64,000 nt of DNA from positions 48,192,276-48,256,275 of the forward strand of contig NC_087069.1 of assembly GCF_963678635.1 (NCBI RefSeq). The letters run 5' to 3'. The notes under the pieces are model-generated. The model worked only from the letters and a program-made list of their open reading frames with translations, did no database searches and was not told where the DNA came from. Below are positions 1-11,541 of the stretch, piece after piece. The translations under genes were made by a program, and so were the position numbers. This stretch comes from Symsagittifera roscoffensis (Eukaryota > Xenacoelomorpha > Acoela > Convolutidae). The stretch's first letter is position 1; every line of letters starts with the position of its first letter.

Positions 1-135
1 ATTTTTTTGGTTATTTTTCTGGGCTGGGTAATGTTGCCTCACCCTCAAGCAACGAGCACGAATCATGGTGGGCCTCGAACATCCGACCTTTCGATTGAGA
101 GCAGGAGACGTAACCATTTTACCACCGCTCCCACC
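1..135 (-). repeat. tRNA-derived SINE-like fragment (cut by window edge)
   Basis: Read on the minus strand, 135 to 67 looks like a tRNA. It opens with GGTGGG and closes with the complementary CCCACC, has a D-arm-like stretch, an anticodon-arm-like stretch and a B-box-like GTTCGAGGC. The 3' strand of the T stem is missing, so it is not a functional tRNA. The remaining bases to the window edge could be a SINE body; they contain an imperfect inverted repeat (GTTGC/GCAAC) and end A-rich. No second copy is visible here, so the SINE call is inference. Confidence 0.35.
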
Positions 136-264
136 TTAACTAACGCTTGTTGAATTGCTTGAGCCGACGCAACTCAGTAAGAACAGGGCAATTAAAGTCT
201 CAATAACTATAAATATCGATAAAGGTATCATAGTGCATCTTTGACTACGAAAAAAAGAAAGAAG

Positions 265-460
265 AGGTTAGTAGAAGTATCTACAATAGGTTGCGGTCAT
301 TAACAGATGTGCAACACGTCAGACTATACAGCCTGGCTAAAGTCCACAACAAATCAGTCAACAACATCAGCCCTGTTGTTGACACGTAGTTCACATGATA
401 AGTGGAACAGAACTTTAGCTAAATTCTTGGAAACCTTGAGAGCTTTAACTTTGAAATGAA
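265..460 (+). pseudogene. Possible Penelope-like reverse transcriptase relic
   Basis: Translation around 285-390 gives a short stretch ending in VRLYSLAKVHNKS followed by a proline-containing segment. This recalls the conserved 'YGLPKxHK...RPI' region of Penelope-like reverse transcriptases, and a stop codon interrupts it. A second frame a few bases later gives NRTLAKFLETLRA, which fits the following helix of that family. The relic is very short and decayed, so the assignment rests on one motif and could be coincidental. Confidence 0.3.
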
Positions 461-2237
461 CTTTGCACAAATACTATGCACAAATTTCAGACAGAAAGAA
501 GCAATTTATTAAGCTTCTAGAAAGTTATACAGCAGGATAAAACACCGCAATGGTGAAGAAAAGATTGGTAAAAATAAACGCTGCCAGTTAGGTCCGTTTT
601 GAAACAATGAATCATGGTTTGTTGAGAAACTTAAATCAGTCATAACTGCAGCTCTGGTGTTGATTTTATTAAATAATTGGCACAAAGTTTATAAACATGC
701 ACTAAAACGGATTTTTCTAATTGACTCGATCAACAAAAATTGATAAAAAAGTTAACTTGAAGTCATTTTAAAAAACTACAGTTCCAAAATAGTAGATGCG
801 GGGAATCATTGGGGTGGATTATCGGAATATCGATGCAAATTGATGCATTGTCAGGAAGGAAAATGGGGCAAACCGCAAGGGGTGAAGATTTCCTCCTATT
901 GTATATATATGGTTTTTTATTATGGCACATGAAGGGGCGCCATAAAAAAATCCACAGAGATTTGTTTATCATCTATCTAATTCATTTTTCTTTTTGCTCT
1001 CTCATAAAATAGTTGAATCAACAGGTCACTACCGTCACCACCGCCACCATTATGTACTCGTCGCTAGAAAAAGATACGGACGTTTACGATGATTTTCAAG
1101 ATGTATCTTTGGAAGAAAAATTCATTGTACGAGTTGGAACGAAAACTTTTGACCAAACTGGTACATATATCACAATAAAGTTGTATAAAAAGAATGAAGA
1201 TGACGTGTTTAAGTGTTATCAAGTAAATGATAAACATCATAAAAGATGATACACGTCAAAACGATCAGTCCGTCTCGAAAAAAAATATGCTGAAAATTGG
1301 CGATGAAAATGATGCAGATGATGAGTACTCGACTAGAAAACAGTGTAGAGTTGCCTGAAACAGAAAAGAAAAACGTTTGAATAAATTGATTTAACCAGCA
1401 GAATGGTTGTGTAGCAATGTATGAGCAACCGCCTGAATCTTTAAAAAAAACTTCGAAAGAAATTTAAATTTTTTATACTGAAGCATGAACACGACGACTC
1501 ACAACTCCCTCTAAACACAAATTTTGAATTTGCAACCCACTTAATTCAGAACGAGTCTTGCGCCCATTTGCTCGACAATGAATATCTCCACATCCATGTT
1601 CTCATCGAAACAACTAAAGATTGTGTCGACGTAGTGAACAAGATGACCTCAACCACTTTCGTTGTACCTTGTCTACTCTCAGCTTTCAAACATCTAATAT
1701 TGGGTTGCAGTAAAACTCACCTATCTGGACCCCTGATGGAAAAGATAAAAAGGGCTGTCTACTACAACAATTCTATTAACAACTCTACTGACATTGGCGG
1801 AGCTCCTCATCAAAGAAGATTGCCACAAGTTTGCTCTGCTTTAAGAAAATGATCCATTCAAACTGATTTAATCACTAATGTTACAATTGAACGCTGTAAC
1901 AATAATTTGAAAGGCGATATTGCCACCGAATTTTCATAAATTTTTGACATTAGTTTGAGTAGTTATGGTCGTTTAGAAATGAATTCAAAAACTTCGTTTG
2001 CTAAATTACGATGAAAAAAAATTAAATTCTGAAAACGAGTTTTAGAGCCTGCGATAACACCAGAGGCAAGTGTTCTAGTTTAAAAAAAGTTTGGAAAAAA
2101 AGTCTATTATAAATCATAATAGAAAATCATCAGTATCACAATTTTATTACATCATTTAATTTGCAAAACGCATCATGTCACAAAATTTGGATGAAAGTAT
2201 AACATGAGCAACATAAATGCAATAAAGTCCACTTAGC
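461..2237. other. AT-rich stretch without a recognisable gene
   Basis: Two short plus-strand open frames lie here (1013-1249, acidic and rich in D/E/K; 1568-1852), but neither shows a motif I recognise. They may be decayed Polinton protein fragments or chance frames. I see no RNA gene, promoter signature or repeat. Confidence 0.5.
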
Positions 2238-2486
2238 TTAATGAATAGGCCTGTTCATCACTCTTTGGTTTCCTTCATGAATAAAATTTCTCATGCAGTT
2301 GTAAACATGTGGATAGTTAGGTAGTCCTTGTCCTGGCTGGTCTGAGTTGGATGCGTTCACTATCAGAAAAAAATTGTGGCGTTTCAATATTGTTCTAATT
2401 GTTAAGTTAGCTGAAAAAAGGCCTCTGAATTGGTGTTTCAAATGCGTGCATCGGTTTATTAGCTCAGTAGTCTGTTGATTGTTCAT
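2238..2486 (-). pseudogene. Polinton/Maverick cysteine protease (PRO), N-terminal fragment
   Basis: This minus-strand fragment of 82 codons lies just downstream of the capsid relic, as the adenain-like cysteine protease often does in Polintons. The visible match is to the protease N-terminal half: a segment with FRGLFSANLT, then NFFLIVNASNSDQPGQ. In the family this region is followed by the His-Trp pair carrying the catalytic histidine. Here GLPNYP follows instead, so the histidine motif is lost by mutation or frameshift and the Cys half is absent. In Polintons this enzyme is thought to mature virion-like proteins. The call rests on one motif plus position. Confidence 0.5.
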
Positions 2487-2564
2487 TTTTTGTCCGATTC
2501 AATCAAAAGTGTATTTTGAGCTCTTTTTCTATCGGAACGGTTGATGCACGCTTTTCAAGGAAAA

Positions 2565-3448
2565 TTAACACCGCATTTTCTCCAGCGATGCATCAAACTC
2601 CAGTTCCACTGAAAAGCTGCAATTGGTCAGTTCAGTATGAATAAAGTCATGTGAAGCCTCTTGAGTAGATTTAAGATCAAATGCCATAAAGTAATGATTG
2701 TGATAACTAGCCAAACTGATTCCATGACTATTGTTAAAAACAAAGTCGAGAGCTTCCAATGTGTTATAGTATTTTCTCATAGTATCAGTCGTTGACAAAT
2801 GAGTACCTGCAATGGGAAGAGCGTTTCGGTAAACAATGGTTTTATTCAGCTGAAACTTTTGGTAATGAAACGGGTTTGTTCGGTTAGCACCCAGGTGTGC
2901 TGTATTCGAGCTCATTGCCAAAATCATTCAATGAACTGGCTCTTTGGCAAAAACCTCTTCTTGTCGCCAGCTTTGCCCACCAGTTGTGGCCAAAAAACTT
3001 ATTGGTAAAAATTCAATATAATTGTAAATTGCAGGTGTTCTTAACAGAGTTTTTTTTATCAATGACAGTGCAAACCTGTTTCTGTCATTTTGCGCACATA
3101 TCGGTTAGCCTCAGTGATTTCAATTCGTTAATGTTTATCTCGATGCTCAGGCATAATTTGAAAGTCATTAAGAGATTGTCTCAGAGAAAGTCTTGTAAGA
3201 TGTGATAAAAACTCACAAGCTATTTTAACAAAAAAAAAGAATTCGCTTGATGCAGCTACGGTTTGCTTACGTTCGGCGACATCTTCAGCTTGCCCAAAAA
3301 ATACCATCGATTCGTGATTGATTGTCTTCAAATTAATAACTTCGAAAAGCAAGCCATGTTTTCTTTGCATCAATACCGTGTGAAAATTCAGCTTCAGTGA
3401 AACTCTCATGGGCGAAATTGGCGTCAGTTGTTGAGTTTTTTCCTCCAT
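2565..3448 (-). pseudogene. Polinton/Maverick major capsid protein (double jelly-roll) relic
   Basis: Two minus-strand open pieces are separated by about 200 bp with stops. The upstream piece (3448-3128) carries ISPMRVSLKLNFHTV and an AERKQTVAASSEFFFF-type segment. The downstream piece (2927-2565) carries NPFHYQKFQLNKTIVYRN, LPIAGT, a YYNTLEAL helix and then FDLKSTQEASHDFIH near the C terminus. These pieces in this order match the family formerly called F54H12.2-like in nematodes, now regarded as Polinton major capsid proteins. The order integrase, capsid, protease on one strand supports the call. The gene is broken and cannot encode a full capsid protein. Confidence 0.65.
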
Positions 3449-3733
3449 TCAGAGACATTGTGCATTCGGAAAATAAAGATGAAAATGGTCTATTAACCAA
3501 GTTTGGGGTGTCTTGTTGTTCTGCCTATGTAGCATGAGTTCGCAGAAAATTAAAATTTTTTAAACAATGCGTGCTACAATCTGCAAGCGAGTTCATTGAA
3601 GATCGATGAAATTGCTTCTATCTCCTAAAACTTCAAACTCGAGCATGGGACCATCAGGTAAACAAGTTGGACCATTTGTTTGAGTGGATGCATTTTCAAA
3701 TGTAGTGTGTACGGGACGCTTTTCAGATAAACC

Positions 3734-4350
3734 TTATGAACCGTGAGTTTTTTCAGTTGGTATTGAATATGTAATCTTTTCGTACTTTGGTGAAAATATT
3801 GGAGCGACTTATCGGTGGAGTTCGTTTCTTTCGAATGAGAAGTTTTGTTTTCAATTTGGTGTTGTTATTGCTGTCTTTTGTTTTCATTTTGGTGTTGTTA
3901 TTGTTTGTTTTGTGCTCATACGGGACTTGATGCGTCCACCTCCAACTTACTTTTTGTTTGTGTTTTTTTTTGTGTTTTTCGGCGTCTTTCGTTTGGTTGC
4001 TATATCTATTTTTTCGGATGCTATTATTTCTTCAAATAAACTTTATGAACCGTGAGTTTCTTCAGTTGGTATTAAATAAAAATCTTTTCGTACTTTGGTG
4101 AATAAATTGGAGCGACTTTTCGGTGGAGCTCGTTTTTTTCGAATGAGAACTTTTGTTTTACATTTAGTGTTGTTATTGATGTCTTTTGTTTTTATTTTGG
4201 TGTTGTTATTGTTTTCTCCTCATTCGGGACTTGCTGCGTTCACCTCCGACTTGTTTTTTGATTGTGTTTTTAATTGTGTTTTTCGGAGTCTTTCTTTTGG
4301 TTGCTTTATCTATCAAGTCGGGTGCTGCTTGAACAAATAGTTTGTTCCAA
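3734..4350. repeat. Two-copy tandem repeat, period about 309 bp
   Basis: A unit beginning TTATGAACCGTGAGTTT starts at 3734 and again at 4043, with the same downstream order of GT-rich segments in both. The units differ by several substitutions and small indels, so the duplication is not recent. It overlaps the candidate small basic protein relic on the minus strand. Confidence 0.8.
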
Positions 4351-4406
4351 CACGTTTTGCTACTATAAATTTCCGAGCTATCGGAAGTGATACTTGTCCA
4401 ATACAC
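4206..4406 (-). pseudogene. Candidate small lysine-rich Polinton protein
   Basis: A 66-codon minus-strand frame lies between the integrase and capsid relics. It has an aromatic/Ser-rich start followed by a strongly basic tail with the segment KRKTPKNTIKNTIKKQ. Polintons carry small basic proteins beside the capsid gene, and position and composition fit that class. There is no diagnostic motif, and the frame lies in the 309-bp tandem repeat, so it may be spurious. Confidence 0.25.
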
Positions 4407-4419
4407 ATAGCCATAGCAC

Positions 4420-5389
4420 CGAATCCACTATCCCGCTGTCTTTAACGTGCTGAGAAGTGAGGCATGGTCGCATAATTATGATAGTAGGCCTCCGAAACCT
4501 TTGTAATTTCAAAGTCAAGACAACAATTCCTCATCCTCCTACATTTGGTACAAGTCTACGGGTTTCTGGTCGTAGGTTTACGGCAATGCTCTGGATGTTG
4601 TCCACGATGAGTTTTTAATAATCTAAATTGCCAAAAATTTTACAATGATTTGGTTCAATGCTGCCAGCGTAACCGTTTTTCGCAACGATTAGTATCAATG
4701 ACTCTAAGCAACGGTGCTATGGTGTCACCCACAATCTGATAATGAATTATGTCCAAGTAGATAAACATCATTTGGGTTCCAGTAGTGATATCAACAGGGT
4801 AGTCGGAGATGAGGTTTTGTGAAGTGAAAGTGCTATCAATATGACTGAATTCTATATAGCCGATCCATCTCTTAACACTTTCGACCTCTTATACCTTTGA
4901 AAACTAAATTACTAGAAAGCCGGGGACTCTCAAAGGTAAGGCGTTTCCAATAATGCACCCAAATTGAAAGATGTTTGGTAATGGGTTCAATGCTAAAACT
5001 TATTTTATCGAGATTATTTTTCCGATTGATTTCGTTGACTAATTTCTCGTCTCAATCATGTTCACCCTTTGTGATTTCACCTGTCTCTTCATCATATGGT
5101 CTGAATATTTTATCTTTTGACAATTTAGGGCTTGCTTTCAATTTGTCTTTTTGTTGTACACTATTTAAGTATCTGTTACATTGTTAAATGAGTGGGAAAC
5201 AATATTTCTGTTAATGCAACTCTCCCTTTGCCTTGCAGATGGATATCTTCACTCAATAGATTTTTAAAATTTTAGATTTTAAAATATTCATTGAGGCTGA
5301 TGACGACAAAGTAATAATAGAAGAACCTTTGTCATCTCCAAGTTTGCTAGACATTGTTTGGTTCGACCCTTCCTTTTCCAATACTCTGA
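4420..5389. other. AT-rich interval, no recognised gene
   Basis: This interval lies between the small basic frame and the integrase C terminus. One plus-strand open frame (4975-5187) encodes a hydrophobic, Ser/Leu-rich product, typical of antisense AT-rich DNA. I see no motif, repeat or RNA gene. Confidence 0.5.
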
Positions 5390-6400
5390 TTAGTTCGGGC
5401 TCATAAAATTTACCCTCTATTGGCTCCTTATCAGCGTCGATAAGATTATAAGTCGGTGGGTTCCTTGTTGGTATGTCAAATATTCAAAAAAACGTTGTCA
5501 ATGAAGGATTGCTTATAACATTTTCGAAAAGGGACGTCAGGTTTGGCTATTCTAACAAACTCATTAGTAATCGACTGTTCCTCTCGGCGAAAGCGGAATT
5601 TTTTTCATTCTTTGTTGTTTATCTTTGGACACCCTTTTTCTGACATGACTTTTGAATGATCCCTCGAATTCTCTGTTCTTATCTACCCAAATTTTTGTTG
5701 TAGATTTGTTTTTTATCATTTGTTTGAATGCTTCCGTAGTTGAGGTAGTATACTTTGATTTCAATGGCTGTACGCGTCTATAGCAGGACATGCAATCGAA
5801 CGCAGCAATAAGATTTTTCATGTTTTTGTTGTAATCTGCAAGTTTATCAACCTACGCTAGGTCAATTTACCATATGTCGTCTATGTCATAATTATCACTT
5901 TGCGGCGTGGTTATTTGCGACGAGCTGTTCGTTATTTTTTATATGCAGGCTCTGTATTTAAAAATTGTTTCACTTTTCTTCGTGAAATTTTTGATTCCTC
6001 TTTTATATTCTGTACACTGCTAAACAATGGCGGATCTTTACTTGTAATTCTACTTTTCAAAAAAAATTTCAGCTGGTGTAATCTTGCCAATTTTTTGTTT
6101 TCGTCTTTGTCTGCTCTGTCGTTGTAGAATCTGAATCGTTATCGGGCGTTCCGTACAATTCAGAGTCTTCATCTTCTCCTTCGAGTCGTTTGGTTTTTTG
6201 CACTGCCCTTTCTCTTTCATTGTCTGCGACAGTCCTTCTGGTTCTGCGTCCTTTAATGCTTTTTGAGCCAAATTTGTCGATGGTTTTTTTCGAGAAAGGT
6301 TGATGGGGATATTGTGGGACCTCAATTTTTTTGCTGTTGTTGAGCTTGTTTCGTAGTCGTCGACTGAACCGCAACTTTGGAATACTAGTTCATAACCAAT
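5390..6400 (-). pseudogene. Polinton/Maverick integrase, left copy
   Basis: The minus strand shows a retroviral-type integrase of the Polinton c-int class, broken into several frames. From the N side there is a basic low-complexity region (6374-6050), then the RNase H-like core (5821-5564) with IAAFDCMSCYRRVQPLKSKY (first catalytic Asp) and IWVDKNREFEGSF (second catalytic Asp). After a deletion the C-terminal domain follows (5560-5390) with AKPDVPFRKCYKQSF and, in another frame, PIEGKFYEPELIRVL. The stretch carrying the 'W-x-Y-x-x-x-L-Q' segment in the right copy is missing here. It lies at the outer end of the left inverted-repeat arm. Confidence 0.72.
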
Positions 6401-7124
6401 TGTTCATCAAGTTTGAGAGAACTCAAAATCAGTATGAAAGCAGGGTTGTACAAATTTTTTAAGTTTGTTGTTGTTTATATTATACAAAAAAATTGATGTC
6501 CCAAGACCAATTGGAACATTATCAACGTAAAATTTTTCATTTTATTCATTTTTTGAGACCTGCTCCGACTTTTTAATTATTTCTATTTTTTTGTCGCTCG
6601 CCTAATTTTGTTTTCGTCCTGAGATGTAATTGTAACATAATAAGTTCAATGGATAAAGCATCATTAAGCTCAGTAATTGTTTACAGTTTGTTTCCCTCAT
6701 CTTCAGTGAGAAGGGGAGCTTGTTCTTGTTGATTGTTTTCTGCTGTGTTTTTGATAAGTGTTTCGGGGGTTGGTAGAACTGGAGGATTAGTTGTTGTTGC
6801 AATTAAGGGTCTTAATCGATTTAAGTATGATAGTTGCGGTTTTTTATGTTTGATAGAGTTGTCCAGCAAAATGTGCACTGCATGGGTTGTTCTCGAATAT
6901 AAATGTTTTTTAATAACTTAGTTGCGTCAAAGGTAGTTTATAGATACAAAAGCTTAGTAAAAGTACAATTATAATCATTTGAGACATAAAAACTACTTCT
7001 GATCTGGGAACAGTGGCATCAAAACAAAATTTTCAAGATTTTTGCTCGGTTTTGTTTTTATCATCAGCAAAACCAGTAACTATTGTTGAATCAGGCTCAT
7101 CATCTGCTATTTCAGACATTAGTT

Positions 7125-7170
<46 letters not shown>

Positions 7171-7327
7171 ATCTGTCTAAATCAACCGTTGTTATTGAGA
7201 AATAAAAATGTGAGATTATGAATTTTATTAGTTATTTTTCGGAACAGTTAAAGTATAACCAGTGTAAACATGAGTAGTATCAGTTTCATTGTCATACTTT
7301 TCCCCTACATAATTGGCATGGACATTT
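6401..7327. other. Arm interval with a (TC)n microsatellite, no recognised gene
   Basis: Apart from a clean TC dinucleotide tract at about 7130-7166, this AT-rich part of the left arm has only short overlapping frames without motifs. The right arm has no comparable TC tract, so the microsatellite expanded after the arms formed. Confidence 0.6.
7130..7166. repeat. (TC)n microsatellite
   Basis: Uninterrupted TC dinucleotide repeats, about 18 units, in the left inverted-repeat arm. Confidence 0.95.
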
Positions 7328-7607
7328 TTAGTTTTTACATGATATATGATTTTCTTCACTGAGTTTTTTTTTTACTATTTTCTGAACTCCTACAGGTAAA
7401 TCACTGCGGCTGAGGTCCATTTGAACCTCGAGCTGACGTTCGGCTACTAAGATTAGCTTGGGAAGATAAACTCCTCGTTTGCTGGCTAACATTTTGAATA
7501 TAATTGACTCGTTGAAAGTAGATGAATTGGTCAATCACTGGGAAAAACCTTCTCAAAGTATTTAATTCTTCTTCAGATAAAGTGATTTGTTCATTTCGCT
7601 GCACCAC
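7328..7607 (-). pseudogene. Conserved unknown arm protein 1, left copy
   Basis: Two overlapping minus-strand frames cover this piece. One gives LNTLRRFFPVIDQFIYFQRV followed by a Gln/Ser-rich tail ending GSNGPQPQ. The other gives MLASKR and MDLSRSDLPVGVQKIV. The same peptides appear, also split between frames, on the plus strand of the right arm near 18300-18490. Conservation of both suggests a real gene with a frameshift. I do not recognise the family; a Polinton accessory protein is the natural guess. Confidence 0.4.
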
Positions 7608-8082
7608 CTGACCTCGGCAATCGAGCTTTTATATTCTTGTTAATTATTTTTTGATGTCACTCTCTGGAATCATCCAAGCACATAACACTGAATTTGGAGA
7701 TAGTTACGTCCCCAACTTCGCTAGTCTCCGGCTCGTGCTCATACTTCAGCCAATCAAGAAACGCCTTGCTTCTCTTCGGGGCGCAGTGGTTCCTGGAATG
7801 GTTATGGTAAAAACGTCTATTTCAAGCTGGATACTTTTTCAAACGTAAATTTTCAATTATCGGGCAACCCAATTTATCAAGGTTCTCAACTTTCCTTCAA
7901 CATTCTAACATTTGATAGAAACTTGCTTTTGTCAGTTTAACAAATAAACAGAAAATAATACCACTCAAGTGAACACTCAGGCTGTTGTTACACTTCCAGG
8001 GTAGCATTTAACAGTAGGTGCGACCAGTGTTATAAACTTCGAGGACAAATCCCGCGGCATCGAGTAAAATTACATAGAGTCG

Positions 8083-8540
8083 TTATTTTTTTGAATCATT
8101 CAAGTAATTGTCCAATGAAAAAATGTCTATGCCAGCAAGACCTCCATATGATCTAAGTTTATTGGCAACATCATAGTTTATATCGATTTTACCAGAAAAG
8201 AAAAACAGAGAACATGTAGCTAGAAAATAATTGCGGCGATCAGAGGGTTCCGTTAATTTTTTTTTCGTGGACAAATAAATCTCGTGAATGATTTCCAAGT
8301 CGGTTGAAGTAACTCTACGTTTTTCCATTTTCCATTTTTCTTGTCAAACACCTCGCGGACCTACTGAATTTCAAAACAATGGAAGTAAAAGGGACTTTGC
8401 AGACACCACTTACGCAGTCCTATATCTCGGTGGTAGATATTTAGATAGATCATTGGAAGTTTTTAATATTTTAAAAATTTATCAAAACAAAGTCGAATCA
8501 TTCCCTCCACTCCTCTCTCAATCATCATAGAATCAAAATC
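8083..8540 (-). pseudogene. Conserved unknown arm protein 2, left copy
   Basis: The minus-strand piece 8328-8083 encodes VTSTDLEIIHEIYLSTKKKL, then a FFFSGKIDINYD segment and DIFSLDNYLNDSKK at its end. Upstream to about 8540 lie broken pieces matching the right-arm copy (LRKW-x-LQ). Three copies exist in the window: here, 17290-17699 on the plus strand, and 12620-13135 on the plus strand next to the assembly gap. Threefold recurrence marks it as a real gene family. I recognise no catalytic motif and assign no function. Confidence 0.45.
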
Positions 8541-8746
8541 GAACGAGCAATCAAATTGGTTTCCAGAAGTAGCGATGGTTAGATCAGACGCCTTACGATT
8601 TTTCTGTTTTGCATAAACTCACCACGTTATTTGTACGAGCTCATTCAAATAAAACAGCTGTTTATATTTTTCAGCATATTTTGTTTTTTATTTCAAAAAA
8701 ACGTCGAGATGAGAACTCTATGACGATTGAGAATATTACTGTTTTT

Positions 8747-8929
8747 TTATCTGACACCATTTGAAAAACTTGAGAAATTTAAATTTTCTTGATCAATTAT
8801 TTCAGTGTGCCAATTTCTTATTAAACTCATTTTATCTATTTTAATATTCAACACTTCGGTATCTGAGATTAAGAAAGAAGGCTGTTCGTGACGGCGGTGA
8901 TTGAGAATGAACCTGCATTTCAAATCCAT
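8747..8929 (-). pseudogene. Conserved unknown arm protein 3, left copy
   Basis: This 60-codon minus-strand frame contains ILNHRRHEQPSFLI and KIDKMSLIRNWHTEIIDQ, ending FSSFSNGVR. The right arm carries the same segment in a longer frame (16811-17095) with KKIDKMSLVRNWHTEGIDQ. It may belong to the same gene as arm protein 2, which follows downstream on the same strand. Function unknown. Confidence 0.4.
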
Positions 8930-8989
8930 TACGCACGTGTACAGTGACGGTAGAAAGTTTTCGAGACAGAAAAATCCAAAAAATTAATT

Positions 8990-11541
8990 TCCGCCAGGGA
9001 ACCAGCATTTTGCGACTATGTTCGGTAAAATGATTTGGTGAGGAGAGATGGGCAAGAAACTTATTCTGACGGAGAAGTTACTGGGTTCCATGCAGATGAT
9101 GGTGGAAATAACCGGTCACCAGGCATTGTACTACCTAATTTTCTCCACAACTCCAATCTATACAGTTCCAACCTCTTAGCTTGTTCCTCGACAGGAAGAA
9201 AGTTTGCCTGAAAATCTCAAATCAATTGACAAACAAGAAATAAATTAGAAAAAATTGCCCCTGTTTGACTTGTGCCTCTTTGTTTTTCAATTTCACAATT
9301 TTTTGATTCATAATTAAGTATTTTTTGCTTCAATTATTTGTTATCAATTGATTCACAGTGTGTTGTTAAAACTTTGACAATGACTATTGTTTATCGCACA
9401 TATGCAAAAAAAGTCATTTGCATGCATGTCAAAAACATCTTCAAAAAAAGCAAAGTTTTTATATATAACTGAATAATCAAAATAGTTTTTGCATCATGTG
9501 AAAAAAAAAATACAATGTTGGCACCATCTGAAAACATGCCAAATATTGCACATATGCGTAGAAAAACGTTTATTCGGGTTTTGTACTAAAAATGTTGTTT
9601 TCCACACTATTTTATATTCGCTAACAAAATTTGTAATGCAACCATATTTGAAAACATCATACTTTTACTTATGTGAAATGAGGTTTTTACTATAAAAGAT
9701 CTTCTCACTTTTTTATGTGCTTATCAAATCTTGTGATAAGCTGCAGCAAAAAGTTCGCAAAAAATGTGTTCGCACGAGTTTTCTATATAAGTCGAACTTG
9801 TGGTATGATTTCAATCTGTTTAATGGCATGGTTTGACTCTAGACTAACCATTCAAACTCTTTTTCCATTGCAATTCAAATCTTCAGTTTTTTAGTAAGAA
9901 AAAAATTGATGAATTAATTTTGATTACTTTAACTTTAGCTTATTCTGTACTTTTTCTGTTTCGATGCCACCGTCTTCAATAAAATTAGAAACTGTGATAG
10001 AACCGTGTAGAGTTATGAATAGGTAAAAAATGTTCCTTTCTACTACAGAAATAAATTAGTTTTCAATTCCTTCGGAACTTCGCACTTTCGCAACCTTATG
10101 GGAGCTTTTAATGTGCAATGAAGCGACTAAGATTCTCAAAATAATCAGAAAGTGTCATAAGTTTTCGAATGTTGCATTAAAGTGTTGTAGATTTTTTACA
10201 GATCCTTCAGTTTACTTAAATTTATGAAATAAATTTTGTGTATCTATCAACAGAACTTTGCAAGAAAGTTTAAAATTATACTACTTTATACTAATTCTCT
10301 GTTTTTATTTTAAAAATTTGAATTTTTTCTTATAAGGTTTTCACTGAAGTTTTTCAGCTTGGGTAATTAAAGCATTCCAATTTATCGAGATGGTTTCAAT
10401 TCTTTTTCTCCAAGATGGACTTTTTTTATAGATCTTAGTTTTCACGATTCATTCGCATTTATCAGTCTGAACCATGGCCGAAGTGTATTTGCTCTGACGA
10501 AGCTTCAAAAATAAGCATTTTTTCTTAGAACGGTTTGAGCTTAGCTTCTATACAATGCACTGTTTTTTTTGGTTGACCAAAATGGTCAAAATTGTGGAAC
10601 TAACTTAGCAAAAGGAGATGTTTTGATAATTACATTGTAATAATTTCAGTTCCGATGTTTTTTCTGGGCCAGAAATTAATAGATATTGTATGTCAGTTTT
10701 CTACTGTGAATTTCAAAATTGATATCAAGCTCGCGGGAAACAGAATTGATATCAAATGGAAATAAGGTTAGATTTTTTTATGAATTGATTATTTGATAAC
10801 AAAATGAATGTTTAGTTGGACGATATATTTTAAAAATTAGCGAAAGTAATTTTCCCCTCCAATTCTCTCACACTATGAAAATTTGACTTTGTAAGGTTTA
10901 ACCACTACTGATAATGAACCCTTCGACCAGAAGTTTCAACTTAAATTTACTCACTTCAAAATATATCTGTCTTAAATCTATGAACAATACATCAGCAAGC
11001 GTCTTTTTTAAAGCGCTTGCTGATGTAAATTTGAATTTGTAACAAGGCTTTGGTTGTTTGTTCTTATATTTCTTAGTATTTGTATGATTCGATTGACATT
11101 TGCAAGCCGTGAGATTGAAGGTACAGCTTTTGCCACTTTTCTTTTAAAAAGTAAAGTCTGTTCAGATAATTATCGAAACGTTTGTAGCGTATTGTAAACG
11201 TTGTAACACAGCTTCTCGGTTTGAGCATGTTTGTTTTTATAAAAATTAAAAAGCACTGCTGAAATTAAGTTTTGTCTTTGAAGGATTTTGGGAAACTCGA
11301 GATAGTCCAACTCAGCACATAAGTCAGCTACTTCATCTGCATTGGTACAAATTGAAATTGACCGGGAGCAAGTGTTTCAGTTTGGAAGTTACCGGAGAAA
11401 GATTTGAGTGTATGAATTATCACTATGTTGGGTGAAAACATCAAAGAAAAAGTCATTTTTTGGATGATAAAAAATCACGTGGGTGAAGAGTTGGAAATTA
11501 AACATTGTTTGCTGAGATAAGGAGTAGCAGTAGTGTAAAAG
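8990..11541. other. AT-rich inner left arm, no recognised gene
   Basis: This stretch of about 2.5 kb matches the inner right arm but holds no long or conserved frame. A short plus-strand frame at 9489-9695 is antisense to a similar short frame in the right arm and looks like shared noncoding sequence. It holds a hairpin at 10989-11026. In a Polinton this could correspond to non-coding end sequence, but no clean terminal motif is visible. Confidence 0.5.
10989..11026. repeat. Perfect 13-bp-stem hairpin, left arm
   Basis: ACATCAGCAAGCG (10989-11001) is exactly complementary to CGCTTGCTGATGT (11014-11026), with a 12-base T/A-rich loop. The right arm keeps the structure at 14576-14614 with one stem mismatch. 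Confidence 0.8.

Larger units (their letters stand above)
5553..11408. repeat. Left arm of a large imperfect inverted repeat
   Basis: The arm's reverse complement matches 14125-19435 in collinear order. Anchors include the integrase core, the FFPVIDQF protein fragment, the KIDINYD fragment, the KIDKMSLIRNWHTE fragment, the 'GACATGCATGCAAAT' segment near 9420, a hairpin near 10989, and the inner end at the 'GAGAAAGATTTGAG' segment near 11395. Divergence is clear (substitutions and many small indels), so this is not a recent palindrome. Inside boundaries are set where similarity stops. Confidence 0.8.

Noticed and set aside
3845..4340. Cys-rich plus-strand proteins (64 and 81 codons)
   Set aside because: Both come from the GT-rich strand of a 309-bp tandem repeat; the opposite strand carries the more plausible lysine-rich Polinton-like frame.
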